64,000 nt of DNA, taken from positions 1 through 64,000 of the forward strand of contig JAJYDE010000014.1 of the NCBI GenBank assembly GCA_021777755.1, written 5' to 3'. Below the pieces are notes generated by a model, which was given only the letters and a program-made list of their open reading frames with translations, made no database searches and was not told the origin of the DNA. The DNA comes from Deltaproteobacteria bacterium (GTDB lineage Bacteria > Desulfobacterota > Syntrophobacteria > Syntrophobacterales > Syntrophobacteraceae). Positions 50,119 through 58,532 of the stretch are shown here, one piece after another; within the stretch, counting starts at the first letter, position 1, and every line of letters starts with the position of its first letter. Made by a program: the position numbers and the translations under genes.

Positions 50119-50160
50119 CCCCTTCCCTGCTAGACGGCTGAGGGAAAGGGGTTTTTTTTA
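50119..50160 (+). terminator. Rho-independent terminator of the M-box expression platform
   Basis: CCCCTTCCCT-gctagacggctg-AGGGAAAGGGG-TTTTTTTT. Confidence 0.9.
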
Positions 50161-50592
50161 TCCTTCCCCGCCGGTGTGTCAACCTTTGAAGAAAGCAACC
50201 AAATGAAACAGGAAGACGGCCAACCTCCCAGTTGCGGCGGCTGCCCATTTTCTTCACCGGAAGTTGCGCAAGTGACCCGATAGGCATTTCCCTTCCCTTT
50301 CGTCTCACCGGCCGCTTCTTCCATTAAGTATCGATGGTAAAAGCGGAAGGTAAGAGGCGTCTTTTATGCCCGTTTTGCCCAAAGTTGCAGGCGGGTCTAA
50401 AATCCCGAAGCTCTGGAATTGAATTTTTATTTTGCCTCCGGCCTCCCGTTTGCGGTCCTGTTCGGGTGAACGGGACCGGGCGCCTGTGCCTGCGAGTCTG
50501 GCGGGTCGCCTTGGCGCGTGGTTCACACTCCGATAGACGGATGTGGGGGCACAAAAGGGCGTCCTATTTTACTTTAGTTTTGGGGGAATGCC

Positions 50593-51903
50593 ATGTACGT
50601 GGTGAGCAAGAGCATTCACATGACGAACCGCTTCTGGAAGCAGTTCGTGGTTTTTCTGTCGGTCCTTGGGCCCGGCATCATCGTAATGGTTGCGGACAAT
50701 GATGCCGGAGGCATATCGACCTATGCGGTGACCGGTTCGCAGTTCGGATTTTCCCTGCTTTGGATGTTCATTATACTCTTACCCATGGCATATTACGTCC
50801 AGGAGATGACGGTGCGCCTGGGGGCGGTAACCAAACGGGGCCACGCGGAAGCCATTTTCGAAGGATTCGGCCCTTTCTGGGGCTGGTTTTCACTGGCCGA
50901 CCTCGCCCTGGTCAACTGGCTGACTCTAATCACCGAATACATCGGCATGATCGAAGCCATGAAGATGTTCGGCATTCCGGGCTGGCTGACCTTTATCGCG
51001 GTCACCCTCATTCTTTGCACGGTGATTCTCAGCGGCAGCTACTGGAATTTCGAAAAGCTCACGCTTTTCTTTTGCGCCTTCAACCTCGTATACATTCCGG
51101 CGGCCTTCTGGGGGATGAAGCTGTCCTATTCGCCGGGATGGGGAGAAGTGCTGAAGGGCTTCTATCATCCGCACTTCGCCTCGGGCCTGACCGGGGATCT
51201 CATTTTTATCATCATGGCCAATATAGGCACGACGATCGCGCCCTGGATGATATTTTTTCAGCAAAGCGCCGTTGTCGACAAGGGTTTGGACATCCACGAC
51301 ATCAAGTTCGGCCAGACCGAGACCTTGATTGGTTCGGCCGCCACCTGCATCGTGGCCGTCTTTATCATTATCACCACGGGGGCGGTTTTCTTCTTTCATC
51401 ATCCGCAGGTGATCATCGAGGACGCCAAGCAGACAGCCGAGGCGCTCGTGCCGCTGCTTCCCGCGGGCGAGGGCGCGCTTGCCAAAAAGCTTTTCGCAAT
51501 TGGCCTTTTCGACGCCGGTTTCCTGGGCGCCCTTTGCATCTCTTTGTCTTCATCCTGGGCGGTGGGTGAGGTTTTCGGATGGGCACACTCCCTCAATGCC
51601 AATGTAAAAGACGCCAAGTGGTTTCACGCCGTCTATTTTTTCATGCTCCTCACCGCGGGGGCCGTCGTATTGATCCCGGGCGCCCCTCTTGTGACCATCA
51701 CGATGTTCGTCCAGGTAGTGGCCGTTACACTTTTGCCGGCGGCCCTGGTTTTTTTGCTTCTGATTCTAAACGATCCCAACTTCATGGGGGAGCATGTCAA
51801 TACGCGGACGCAAAACATCATGAACTGGTCGATAGTGGCCGTGGTTGCGGTAATGTCCACACTGCTGGGTGTCCAGACGCTCTTTCCCGATCTTTTTAAA
51901 TAG
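50593..51903 (+). CDS. NRAMP-family divalent metal transporter (likely Mg2+-related subfamily)
   Basis: Multi-TM protein; GPGIIVMVADNDAGGISTYAVTG in TM1 position and GTTIAPWMIFFQQSAVVDKG in TM6 position. Confidence 0.87.
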   Translation: MYVVSKSIHMTNRFWKQFVVFLSVLGPGIIVMVADNDAGGISTYAVTGSQFGFSLLWMFIILLPMAYYVQEMTVRLGAVTKRGHAEAIFEGFGPFWGWFSLADLALVNWLTLITEYIGMIEAMKMFGIPGWLTFIAVTLILCTVILSGSYWNFEKLTLFFCAFNLVYIPAAFWGMKLSYSPGWGEVLKGFYHPHFASGLTGDLIFIIMANIGTTIAPWMIFFQQSAVVDKGLDIHDIKFGQTETLIGSAATCIVAVFIIITTGAVFFFHHPQVIIEDAKQTAEALVPLLPAGEGALAKKLFAIGLFDAGFLGALCISLSSSWAVGEVFGWAHSLNANVKDAKWFHAVYFFMLLTAGAVVLIPGAPLVTITMFVQVVAVTLLPAALVFLLLILNDPNFMGEHVNTRTQNIMNWSIVAVVAVMSTLLGVQTLFPDLFK

Positions 51904-51920
51904 GTACGGAGGTCGCCGCC

Positions 51921-53216
51921 ATGTTCGCTTTGAGCAATCGTGCAATCAACAACGCTCCGCCTGCTGGAGGTGCGGGGAGCTATCGGGTGCTCCACTTCTC
52001 GGAGCTTCTTCGAAGAAAAGTTTGCGCGGGGAAAATCAAGGACCGGATCGGCAAGCTTACCGATCTGGTTTTTCTGCTGCAGGAACCCTATCCACGATCG
52101 GTGGGGTTATATATCGAGCACGGCTGGGGCAAGCCCACCGAATTCGTGCCGTGGGAAAATGTGATAAAAATTGAAGAAGATGCGATTTTTGTGGAAACTC
52201 CGGAAAGGGGGACCTACCCGCCCTTTGTTGACCAGGCCGGCTGGCTGCTGGTCGATCAGCATCTCATGGGGCGAACCATCCTCGATCTGGACGGCAGAAG
52301 ATGCGAGGTGGTAAACGACGTTCTTCTGGTCGACAGATTGGGAAGCCTTTTTATCGCCGACGTCGATATTTCCTTTAACGGTTTTCTTCGCCGAGCGGGT
52401 CTTGAAAAGCTGAGGTGGTCCAAAGACCGGCTGATTCCGTGGAAATACGTCCAGCCGCTTTCGGTCGAGGACGTGGTTGCAACCGACAAGGTATCGCTTT
52501 CCATCACTCGAAACCAGGTCATGGAGTTGCCGAGCGAAGACCTGGCCGATGTTTTGGAGGAGTTGCAGGGCGAGGAACAGCAGGCGCTTTTCGGGGTGCT
52601 CGATTCCGAAAAAGCCGCGGAAACTCTTGCCGAAGCCGAGCCAAGGGCGCAGAGGCAGTTGATAGAGGATCTTTCCGAGGAAAGGGCGCGAGAAATCTTC
52701 CAGGAGATGACCGTCCCGCAGCTCTCCGACCTTTTTTCCGTGCTGCCCTTCGACGATGTCCGCGAGCTTTTGGAATTGCTCGAAGCGCGGGTGGCCGAAA
52801 AAGTGCGCAGCATTCTGTCCGAAAGGGATGCCGAAGCCGACGACATAATGTCCCAGGATTACCTATCGGTTCAAAAAGAGGCGATGGTGGCCGAGGTGTT
52901 GGCGGAAATAAGGGGGGCGGACCACGAACGCAGAGCCATCTCCTATGTCTACGTCGTGGAGGCCGACAGCGGAACTTTGCAGGGCGTGGTGGATATCCGC
53001 GAACTGATCCTTGCTTCCGACCAGGCCGTGATGGGCGATCTGATGACTTCGCCCGTGGTCGCCGCCGAAAAGGACTCAAGTCGCGAGGATCTGGTTGAAA
53101 TGTTTGCCAAGTATCATTACCGGGTGCTTCCGGTTGTCGACGGAGAAGACCATGTCCTGGGGGTGATCAACTATAACGATGTCATGAAGGGCGTGGTACT
53201 GCGCGCAAAGCCCTGA
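51921..53216 (+). CDS. Soluble PRC-barrel-like + MgtE N-terminal + CBS-pair protein
   Basis: LPSEDLADVLEELQGEEQQALFGVLDSEKAAETLAEAEP...LFSVLPFDDVRELLELL (MgtE_N) then two CBS segments (SYVYVVEADSGTLQGVVDIRELI; YRVLPVVDGEDHVLGVINYNDVM); no TM domain. Confidence 0.87.
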   Translation: MFALSNRAINNAPPAGGAGSYRVLHFSELLRRKVCAGKIKDRIGKLTDLVFLLQEPYPRSVGLYIEHGWGKPTEFVPWENVIKIEEDAIFVETPERGTYPPFVDQAGWLLVDQHLMGRTILDLDGRRCEVVNDVLLVDRLGSLFIADVDISFNGFLRRAGLEKLRWSKDRLIPWKYVQPLSVEDVVATDKVSLSITRNQVMELPSEDLADVLEELQGEEQQALFGVLDSEKAAETLAEAEPRAQRQLIEDLSEERAREIFQEMTVPQLSDLFSVLPFDDVRELLELLEARVAEKVRSILSERDAEADDIMSQDYLSVQKEAMVAEVLAEIRGADHERRAISYVYVVEADSGTLQGVVDIRELILASDQAVMGDLMTSPVVAAEKDSSREDLVEMFAKYHYRVLPVVDGEDHVLGVINYNDVMKGVVLRAKP

Positions 53217-53230
53217 ATGAGGAGGTCGAA

Positions 53231-53344
53231 ATGCCGCGGGTAAAGGTGACGAAAGCCGTTAAGGTGGCTCTCTACTTTTTGAGATTTTATCTCATCTTGT
53301 TGGTCATACTGGTCCTTGTGAGATTTATCAAGGGGATGCATTGA
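53231..53344 (+). CDS. 37-aa single-TM small membrane protein
   Basis: Strong RBS (tgaggaggtcgaa) then MPRVKVTKAVKVALYFLRFYLILLVILVLVRFIKGMH*. Confidence 0.65.
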   Translation: MPRVKVTKAVKVALYFLRFYLILLVILVLVRFIKGMH

Positions 53345-53399
53345 TTCGATGAAAATGGATTCGGATCTCTGGGTTCCCAACGCCCTTTTGAAGTAGGGG

Positions 53400-53700
53400 C
53401 TCGAAACCATGCGGGCTTGGGGATTTACCTGCAAGACGATTATGGTCTGGTTCAAGATCAGAAAAGATGGAGGTCCCGACGCTCGAGGAGTCGGCTTTTA
53501 TTATCGGAACGTAACGGAGCTGGTTTTGTTCGGAGTCCGGCGGGGGGGACTGAGGACTTCGCAGCCGGAAGCGGGAGCATTCCCGCAAGCCCGACGAGCT
53601 TTACGGATTAATCGAAAAATGCAGTCCCGGCCCGTATCTGGAAATGTTTGCAAGGCAGGTGCGGTGCGGATGGCGGCAATGGGGCAATGAAGCGCAAGGG
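53400..53700 (+). pseudogene. Frameshifted fragment of an MT-A70-family DNA/RNA adenine methyltransferase
   Basis: MRAWGFTCKTIMVWFKIRKDGG..ARGVGFYYRNVTELVLFGVRRGGLRT in one frame, continued by RKREHSRKPDELYGLIEKCSPGPYLEMFARQVRCGWRQWGNE in another. Confidence 0.85.
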
Positions 53701-53757
53701 AGCAACTGTCCGGTTCATGGAAGCTATCGCGGAGAATGACCGCAAAGCCGACTTCTT

Positions 53758-54585
53758 TTAAGACGAGAATTCCATGGTTAAATCGATGGCCCTTGCCGAA
53801 TGGGTAAGCGCGCCGCAACTGACGAAATCCACCCCGGTTGCGGCTATTGCCCCGACGGTGTCGAGGGTGACGCCGCCGGAGGCTTCCAGAAGGACTCGCC
53901 CCCCGGTCACAGCCACGGCTTCTTTCAGCATGGCGAGCGAAAAGTTGTCGAGCAGTACAATGTCGGCCCCCGCGGTTATGGCCTCACGCAGTTGTTCGAT
54001 GCTTTCGACCTCGACTTCGATCCGAAGGGTGTGGGGCGCGTGTTGGCGCGCGCGTCGCACGGAGGGGGCCACGCCGCCCGCGGCCGCTATATGGTTGTCC
54101 TTTATGAGAATGCCGTCGGAGAGGCCGAACCGGTGGTTTTTCCCCCCTCCATGCCGCACGGCTTCCTTTTCCAGGCTTCGCCACAAGGGGGTGGTTTTGC
54201 GCGTATCGAGCAACCGGCAGGGAGCCTCGCCGATCGTCTCCACCATTTTGCGCGTAAGGGTGGCGATTCCGCTAAGCCTTTGCACCAAATTAAGGGCGGT
54301 TCGCTCGCCGCCAAGAAGCGCTGCGACCTTGCCTTCCATTTTGAACACGGTAGTGCCGGGCTCTATGAGTGTTCCATCGCAAAAGAGAGACTCGATCTTG
54401 ATTTCGGGGTCGAGCAGTTCGAAGACTCTTTGGAAGGGGCCGGAGCCGGAAAGCACGAAGGGTTCGCGCCCGAAAACGACCGCGCCGCCCTTGAGCTCGG
54501 CGGCAATGGTTGCAAAAGTTGTAATGTCCCCGCTGCCCAGGTCTTCGGCCAGGGCCATGCGAAGCAGTTGGTCGGTATCAACCAC
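53758..54585 (-). CDS. nadC: Nicotinate-nucleotide pyrophosphorylase (carboxylating)
   Basis: ALAEDLGSGDITTFATI; ALNLVQRLSGIATLTRKMV; DTRKTTPLWRSLEKEAVRHGGGKNHRFGLSDGILIKDNHI. Confidence 0.95.
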   Translation of the reverse strand: MVDTDQLLRMALAEDLGSGDITTFATIAAELKGGAVVFGREPFVLSGSGPFQRVFELLDPEIKIESLFCDGTLIEPGTTVFKMEGKVAALLGGERTALNLVQRLSGIATLTRKMVETIGEAPCRLLDTRKTTPLWRSLEKEAVRHGGGKNHRFGLSDGILIKDNHIAAAGGVAPSVRRARQHAPHTLRIEVEVESIEQLREAITAGADIVLLDNFSLAMLKEAVAVTGGRVLLEASGGVTLDTVGAIAATGVDFVSCGALTHSARAIDLTMEFSS

Positions 54586-54643
54586 TGTCGTTTACCATCC
54601 TTCATATTGAACAGGCCCAACCCCACCCGCCACCCGCTCTTCA

Positions 54644-54758
54644 GCTCCCCGCTCCCCGCTACCCGCTCCCCGCTACCCGCTACCCGCTACCCGCTACTTG
54701 CTACTTGCTACTCGCTACTCGCTACTCGCTCCCCGCTCCCCGCTCCCCGCTCCCCGCT
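54644..54758. repeat. Heptanucleotide tandem repeat (GCTMCYY, ~16 units)
   Basis: GCTCCCC GCTCCCC GCTACCC GCTCCCC GCTACCCx3 GCTACTTx2 GCTACTCx3 GCTCCCCx4 between nadC and valS. Confidence 0.95.
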
Positions 54759-57417
54759 ACAGTTCTTTCATGACTTCAAGCCTGCGGTTCAACTTCTCGA
54801 TCTTTTCGCCAAGCCGGCCGTTTTTTTCCCGCTCCTTTTCGATCACCTCGGCAGGGGCCTTCCGGAGAAAATCATCGTTGGAGAGTTTCCTGCTGGTCAT
54901 GGAGAATTCTTTTTCCAGCTTGGCAAGTTCTTTGCGGAGCCGGTTGGATTCGCTTTCGAAATCGAGGATGTCCTTTAGGATGACGAAAACTTCCATGTTG
55001 GCGACAACGGTTCCAGCGGCCTGTTTGGGTTTGGGGGTTTCGCCCGCCCTGGAGACCGTGAGGCGGGAGAGCCTGGCAAGATCGCATACGGTGCGCCGCT
55101 CGCGTTCCAGGAGTTCGAGTTGGGAATCCTGGTCGCTGATGCACACGACCTCCACCTTGAGGGCCGGAGGCACGTTCATTTCGCCGCGAATATTTCGGAT
55201 CGCGACGATGGCGGCCATAACGGTTTGCATCTGCTCTTCGGCTTGCGGGTCGAGCAGTGCGTCGTTTGGCGTAGGGAAGGATTCCTGCATGATACTGGCG
55301 CCGGCGGTAAAGGGCTTCATCCTTTGCCAGATCTCTTCGGTAATGAAGGGCATGACGGGATGGAGGAGTACCAGGACATTACGCATGACAAAGGCGGCAA
55401 CCGATCTTGCGAGGCGGCTGGCTTCCGGGTCCTCGCCGTACAAATCCGGCTTTACGATTTCGAGGTACCAGTCGCAGTATTCGTGCCAGAGGAATTGGTA
55501 GAGAAGCTGGGCGTATTGATTAAAATGGTAATTATCAAGGGATTCGGACGTTTGGGCGGCAACCACTTGAAGGCGGCTCAAAATCCAGCGGTGGGCAAGG
55601 CCGCTCACCTTTTCAGGCGCCTCGGCGGGTCCTTCGAAGCCTTCAAGATTCATGAGAAGCAGTCTTGCCGCGTTCCAAATCTTGTTTACGAAGTGCTTGT
55701 AGCCCTCTATGCGCTCCTCGGAGAGTTTGATGTCGCGTCCCTGGGCGGCAAAAGCGCTCAGGGCGAACCTCAGGGCATCGGTGCCGTATTTTTCCATCAT
55801 GAGAAGCGGGTCTATGACATTGCCCTTGGACTTGCTCATTTTCTGGCCTTCGGCGTCACGCACCAGGGCATGCACATAGACTTCCCGGAAGGGAACATCT
55901 CCCATGAACCGCAGTCCCATCATCATCATCCGGGCAACCCAAAAAAAGAGGATGTCGAAGGCGGTCACCAGTGTGGAAGTCGGATAGAATTTATCCAGTT
56001 TCGCTGTTTCTTCGGGCCAGCCAAGGGTTGAAAAGGGCCACAGGCTCGAACTGAACCAGGTGTCGAGAACGTCGGGGTCCTGTTCGAGTGAGGTGCCGGA
56101 GCATTTGGAACACTTGTCGGGGGCCTGGGTGGAGACGATGACTTCGCCGCATTGCCCGCAGTACCAAGCCGGGATGCGATGTCCCCACCATATCTGGCGG
56201 CTGACGCACCAGTCCTCCAAATTTTCCATCCAGTTGAAGTAATCTTTTTCCCATTTGGCGGGAACGATTTTGGTCTTGCCCTGCTTTACCGCTTCGATGG
56301 CTGTCTGTGCCAGGGGTTTTACGGCAACGAACCACTGCAGGGAGAGCGAGGGCTCCACAATGTTCATGCACCGGTAGCAGTGCCCGACGCGATGGGTGTG
56401 CGGCTCGGTTTTGACAAGCCAGCCGCCCTTTTCAAGGTCATTTAGAATCTGCTTGCGGCATGCGAACCTGTCCAGCCCCGCGTAGGAGCCGGCCTGTTCG
56501 GTCATGGCGCCGCGCTCATCGATGACCTGGATCACCTCCAGGTTGTGGCGCGAGTGGAGATCGAAATCGTTGAAATCGTGGGCGGGTGTGACCTTGAGCG
56601 CCCCGGTGCCGAATTCGCGATCCACATAAGGGTCTGCTATGACGGGAATGAGTCGGCCGACTATGGGAAGTACGACCTTCTCTCCGGCGAAGCCCTTGTA
56701 GCGGTTATCCTTGGGATTGACGGCCACCGCCGTATCGCCGAGCAGGGTTTCGGGCCTGGTGGTGGCTACGATCAGCGAGCCTTTCCGGTTGGCCAGCGGA
56801 TAGCGTATATGGTAGAGAGCCCCGTTGAGTTCTTCGTTTTCCACCTCGATATTGGCCAGCGCCGTCATGCACCGGGGGCACCAGTTGATCATCCGTTTGC
56901 CCCGGTAGAGCAAACCCGAGTTGTAGAGCGACACGAAAACCTGGCGTACGGCGGAAGAGAGGCCCTCGTCCATGGTGAACCGCTCGCGGGACCAGTCGCA
57001 GGAGGCCCCGAGCCGCTTCAACTGATTGATGATGATTCCGCCATATTTTGCCCGCCATTCCCATACGCGCTCCTGAAAGGCCTCCCGGCCAATCTGGTGC
57101 CTGGTAAGACCGTCGAGGGCCAACTGCCGCTCGACCACATTTTGGGTGGCGATGCCGGCGTGGTCGGTCCCAGGGACCCAGAGCACCTCGAAGCCTTTGA
57201 GCCTTTTATACCGGCACAGTATGTCCTGGAGGGTATCGTTCAAGGCATGCCCGATATGGAGCTGGCCCGTCACGTTGGGGGGCGGAATAACCATGGAAAA
57301 AGGCGGTTTCGAACTGGTCTGGTCGGCGCGGAAAAACCCATTTTCCTCCCAAAAGCTATACCAATGCGATTCGACCTCGGCAAACTCGTATCCCTTAGCC
57401 AGAGCGCCTTCGCTCAT
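54757..57417 (-). CDS. valS: Valyl-tRNA synthetase
   Basis: PPPNVTGQLHIGHALNDTLQDILCRYKRLKGFEVLWVPGTDHAGIATQ; KMSKSKGNVIDPL. Confidence 0.97.
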   Translation of the reverse strand: MSEGALAKGYEFAEVESHWYSFWEENGFFRADQTSSKPPFSMVIPPPNVTGQLHIGHALNDTLQDILCRYKRLKGFEVLWVPGTDHAGIATQNVVERQLALDGLTRHQIGREAFQERVWEWRAKYGGIIINQLKRLGASCDWSRERFTMDEGLSSAVRQVFVSLYNSGLLYRGKRMINWCPRCMTALANIEVENEELNGALYHIRYPLANRKGSLIVATTRPETLLGDTAVAVNPKDNRYKGFAGEKVVLPIVGRLIPVIADPYVDREFGTGALKVTPAHDFNDFDLHSRHNLEVIQVIDERGAMTEQAGSYAGLDRFACRKQILNDLEKGGWLVKTEPHTHRVGHCYRCMNIVEPSLSLQWFVAVKPLAQTAIEAVKQGKTKIVPAKWEKDYFNWMENLEDWCVSRQIWWGHRIPAWYCGQCGEVIVSTQAPDKCSKCSGTSLEQDPDVLDTWFSSSLWPFSTLGWPEETAKLDKFYPTSTLVTAFDILFFWVARMMMMGLRFMGDVPFREVYVHALVRDAEGQKMSKSKGNVIDPLLMMEKYGTDALRFALSAFAAQGRDIKLSEERIEGYKHFVNKIWNAARLLLMNLEGFEGPAEAPEKVSGLAHRWILSRLQVVAAQTSESLDNYHFNQYAQLLYQFLWHEYCDWYLEIVKPDLYGEDPEASRLARSVAAFVMRNVLVLLHPVMPFITEEIWQRMKPFTAGASIMQESFPTPNDALLDPQAEEQMQTVMAAIVAIRNIRGEMNVPPALKVEVVCISDQDSQLELLERERRTVCDLARLSRLTVSRAGETPKPKQAAGTVVANMEVFVILKDILDFESESNRLRKELAKLEKEFSMTSRKLSNDDFLRKAPAEVIEKEREKNGRLGEKIEKLNRRLEVMKEL

Positions 57418-57436
57418 AAAAATCAATTCCTCTTTC

Positions 57437-58180
57437 TTACGGAAGCTCTTCTTTGAGCTTTGCAATTTCCTCGTCGATTATCGATCTGACGAGGCCGGGC
57501 AGCTTTGATTCCACGAGGGTCCGGATATATTCCTGCAGGCCGGACTCGATGCGCCCGACGAGTTCTTCGGCAACCGCCGAAATGTCAGAAGCAGAGGGGC
57601 CGGGGACTTTGCCCGGATCGGAGGCTTGCGCCAGGACCGTCGGCTCACTTGAGCCGGCAGCGAAAATATCTTCGGGCCAGTCATCCTCGGCGATTTTTTG
57701 GGCCGCCCCGGCTCCGGGTCTTAAACCGGCCTTTTTTGCCCCGCGCGCATCGGACGGGATGGGCTGGTTCAGTAAATCGTCGAGGATGGATTCTTCATCT
57801 TCCTCATCGAAAATCCCCGGTCGCGCTTTTGCCTCGGCCGGCTTTGCCTTGGGCGCCGGCGGGGTTGGATCGAAAAGGTTTTGTTGCTCATCGGTATCAG
57901 CCGTGAGGGATTCCAACAGGTCCAATTCTTCCGCCTCGGGGGGGCTTTCGCTTACCAAAAAACCCTTGCGCGCGGCTCTTGTCGGTTTGGATTCGAGTTC
58001 CTCGTCGACATCGAAAATTTCGACGCCCAGATCCAGGTCCTCTTCTTCGTTTATGGGCCTGTCAGGCATCTCGATAATGTCCTCCAGGTCGATTATGTCA
58101 TCGTCGTCGAGGTCAATATCAAGACTGCGCATGGGATCAGATTTATCCTCATAAGGACTTTTCTGTTGGTTTTTTTTCAT
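57437..58180 (-). CDS. Acidic low-complexity protein with DUF2497-like C-terminus
   Basis: Asp/Glu-rich N-terminus; C-terminal LVESKLPGLVRSIIDEEIAKLKEELP. Confidence 0.65.
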   Translation of the reverse strand: MKKNQQKSPYEDKSDPMRSLDIDLDDDDIIDLEDIIEMPDRPINEEEDLDLGVEIFDVDEELESKPTRAARKGFLVSESPPEAEELDLLESLTADTDEQQNLFDPTPPAPKAKPAEAKARPGIFDEEDEESILDDLLNQPIPSDARGAKKAGLRPGAGAAQKIAEDDWPEDIFAAGSSEPTVLAQASDPGKVPGPSASDISAVAEELVGRIESGLQEYIRTLVESKLPGLVRSIIDEEIAKLKEELP

Positions 58181-58532
58181 CGGCGCCTCTCAACCGGGCA
58201 TTGGATCCCGTTGGAAAAAAAAGAAATACATCCGCTCCGACAGCAAGGGAACCGATACCACGCATGAAATTGTCCTGTCAAGGTTTAGCTGGGATTCGGA
58301 CAACCAGCGGGACGGACAATGGCGGTTTGAATTGTCCACTTTTTTTGACCTTTAGGAAAGAGGAATTCGGCGTGCCAGGGAACTCCGAGTCCTCCGAAAA
58401 CCTTGAAGCCCGCCGGCTGGCGCTGGAAACGACTTCCATAAAGAGATGCCTTGGCGGACTTCCTTGGAAATAGTGTTTGCAAAAGGCGCAAATTGTGCTC
58501 TGATTAAATTTTTTCGCAACCCGGAGTCGAAA

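Noticed and set aside
54644-54758. CRISPR array
   Set aside because: Seven-bp units with no spacers: a microsatellite.
53800-54978. 392-aa plus-strand ORF containing SPLPATRYPLLATCYSLLATRSPLPAP
   Set aside because: Antisense to nadC and valS; the peptide repeat is only translation of the heptanucleotide array.
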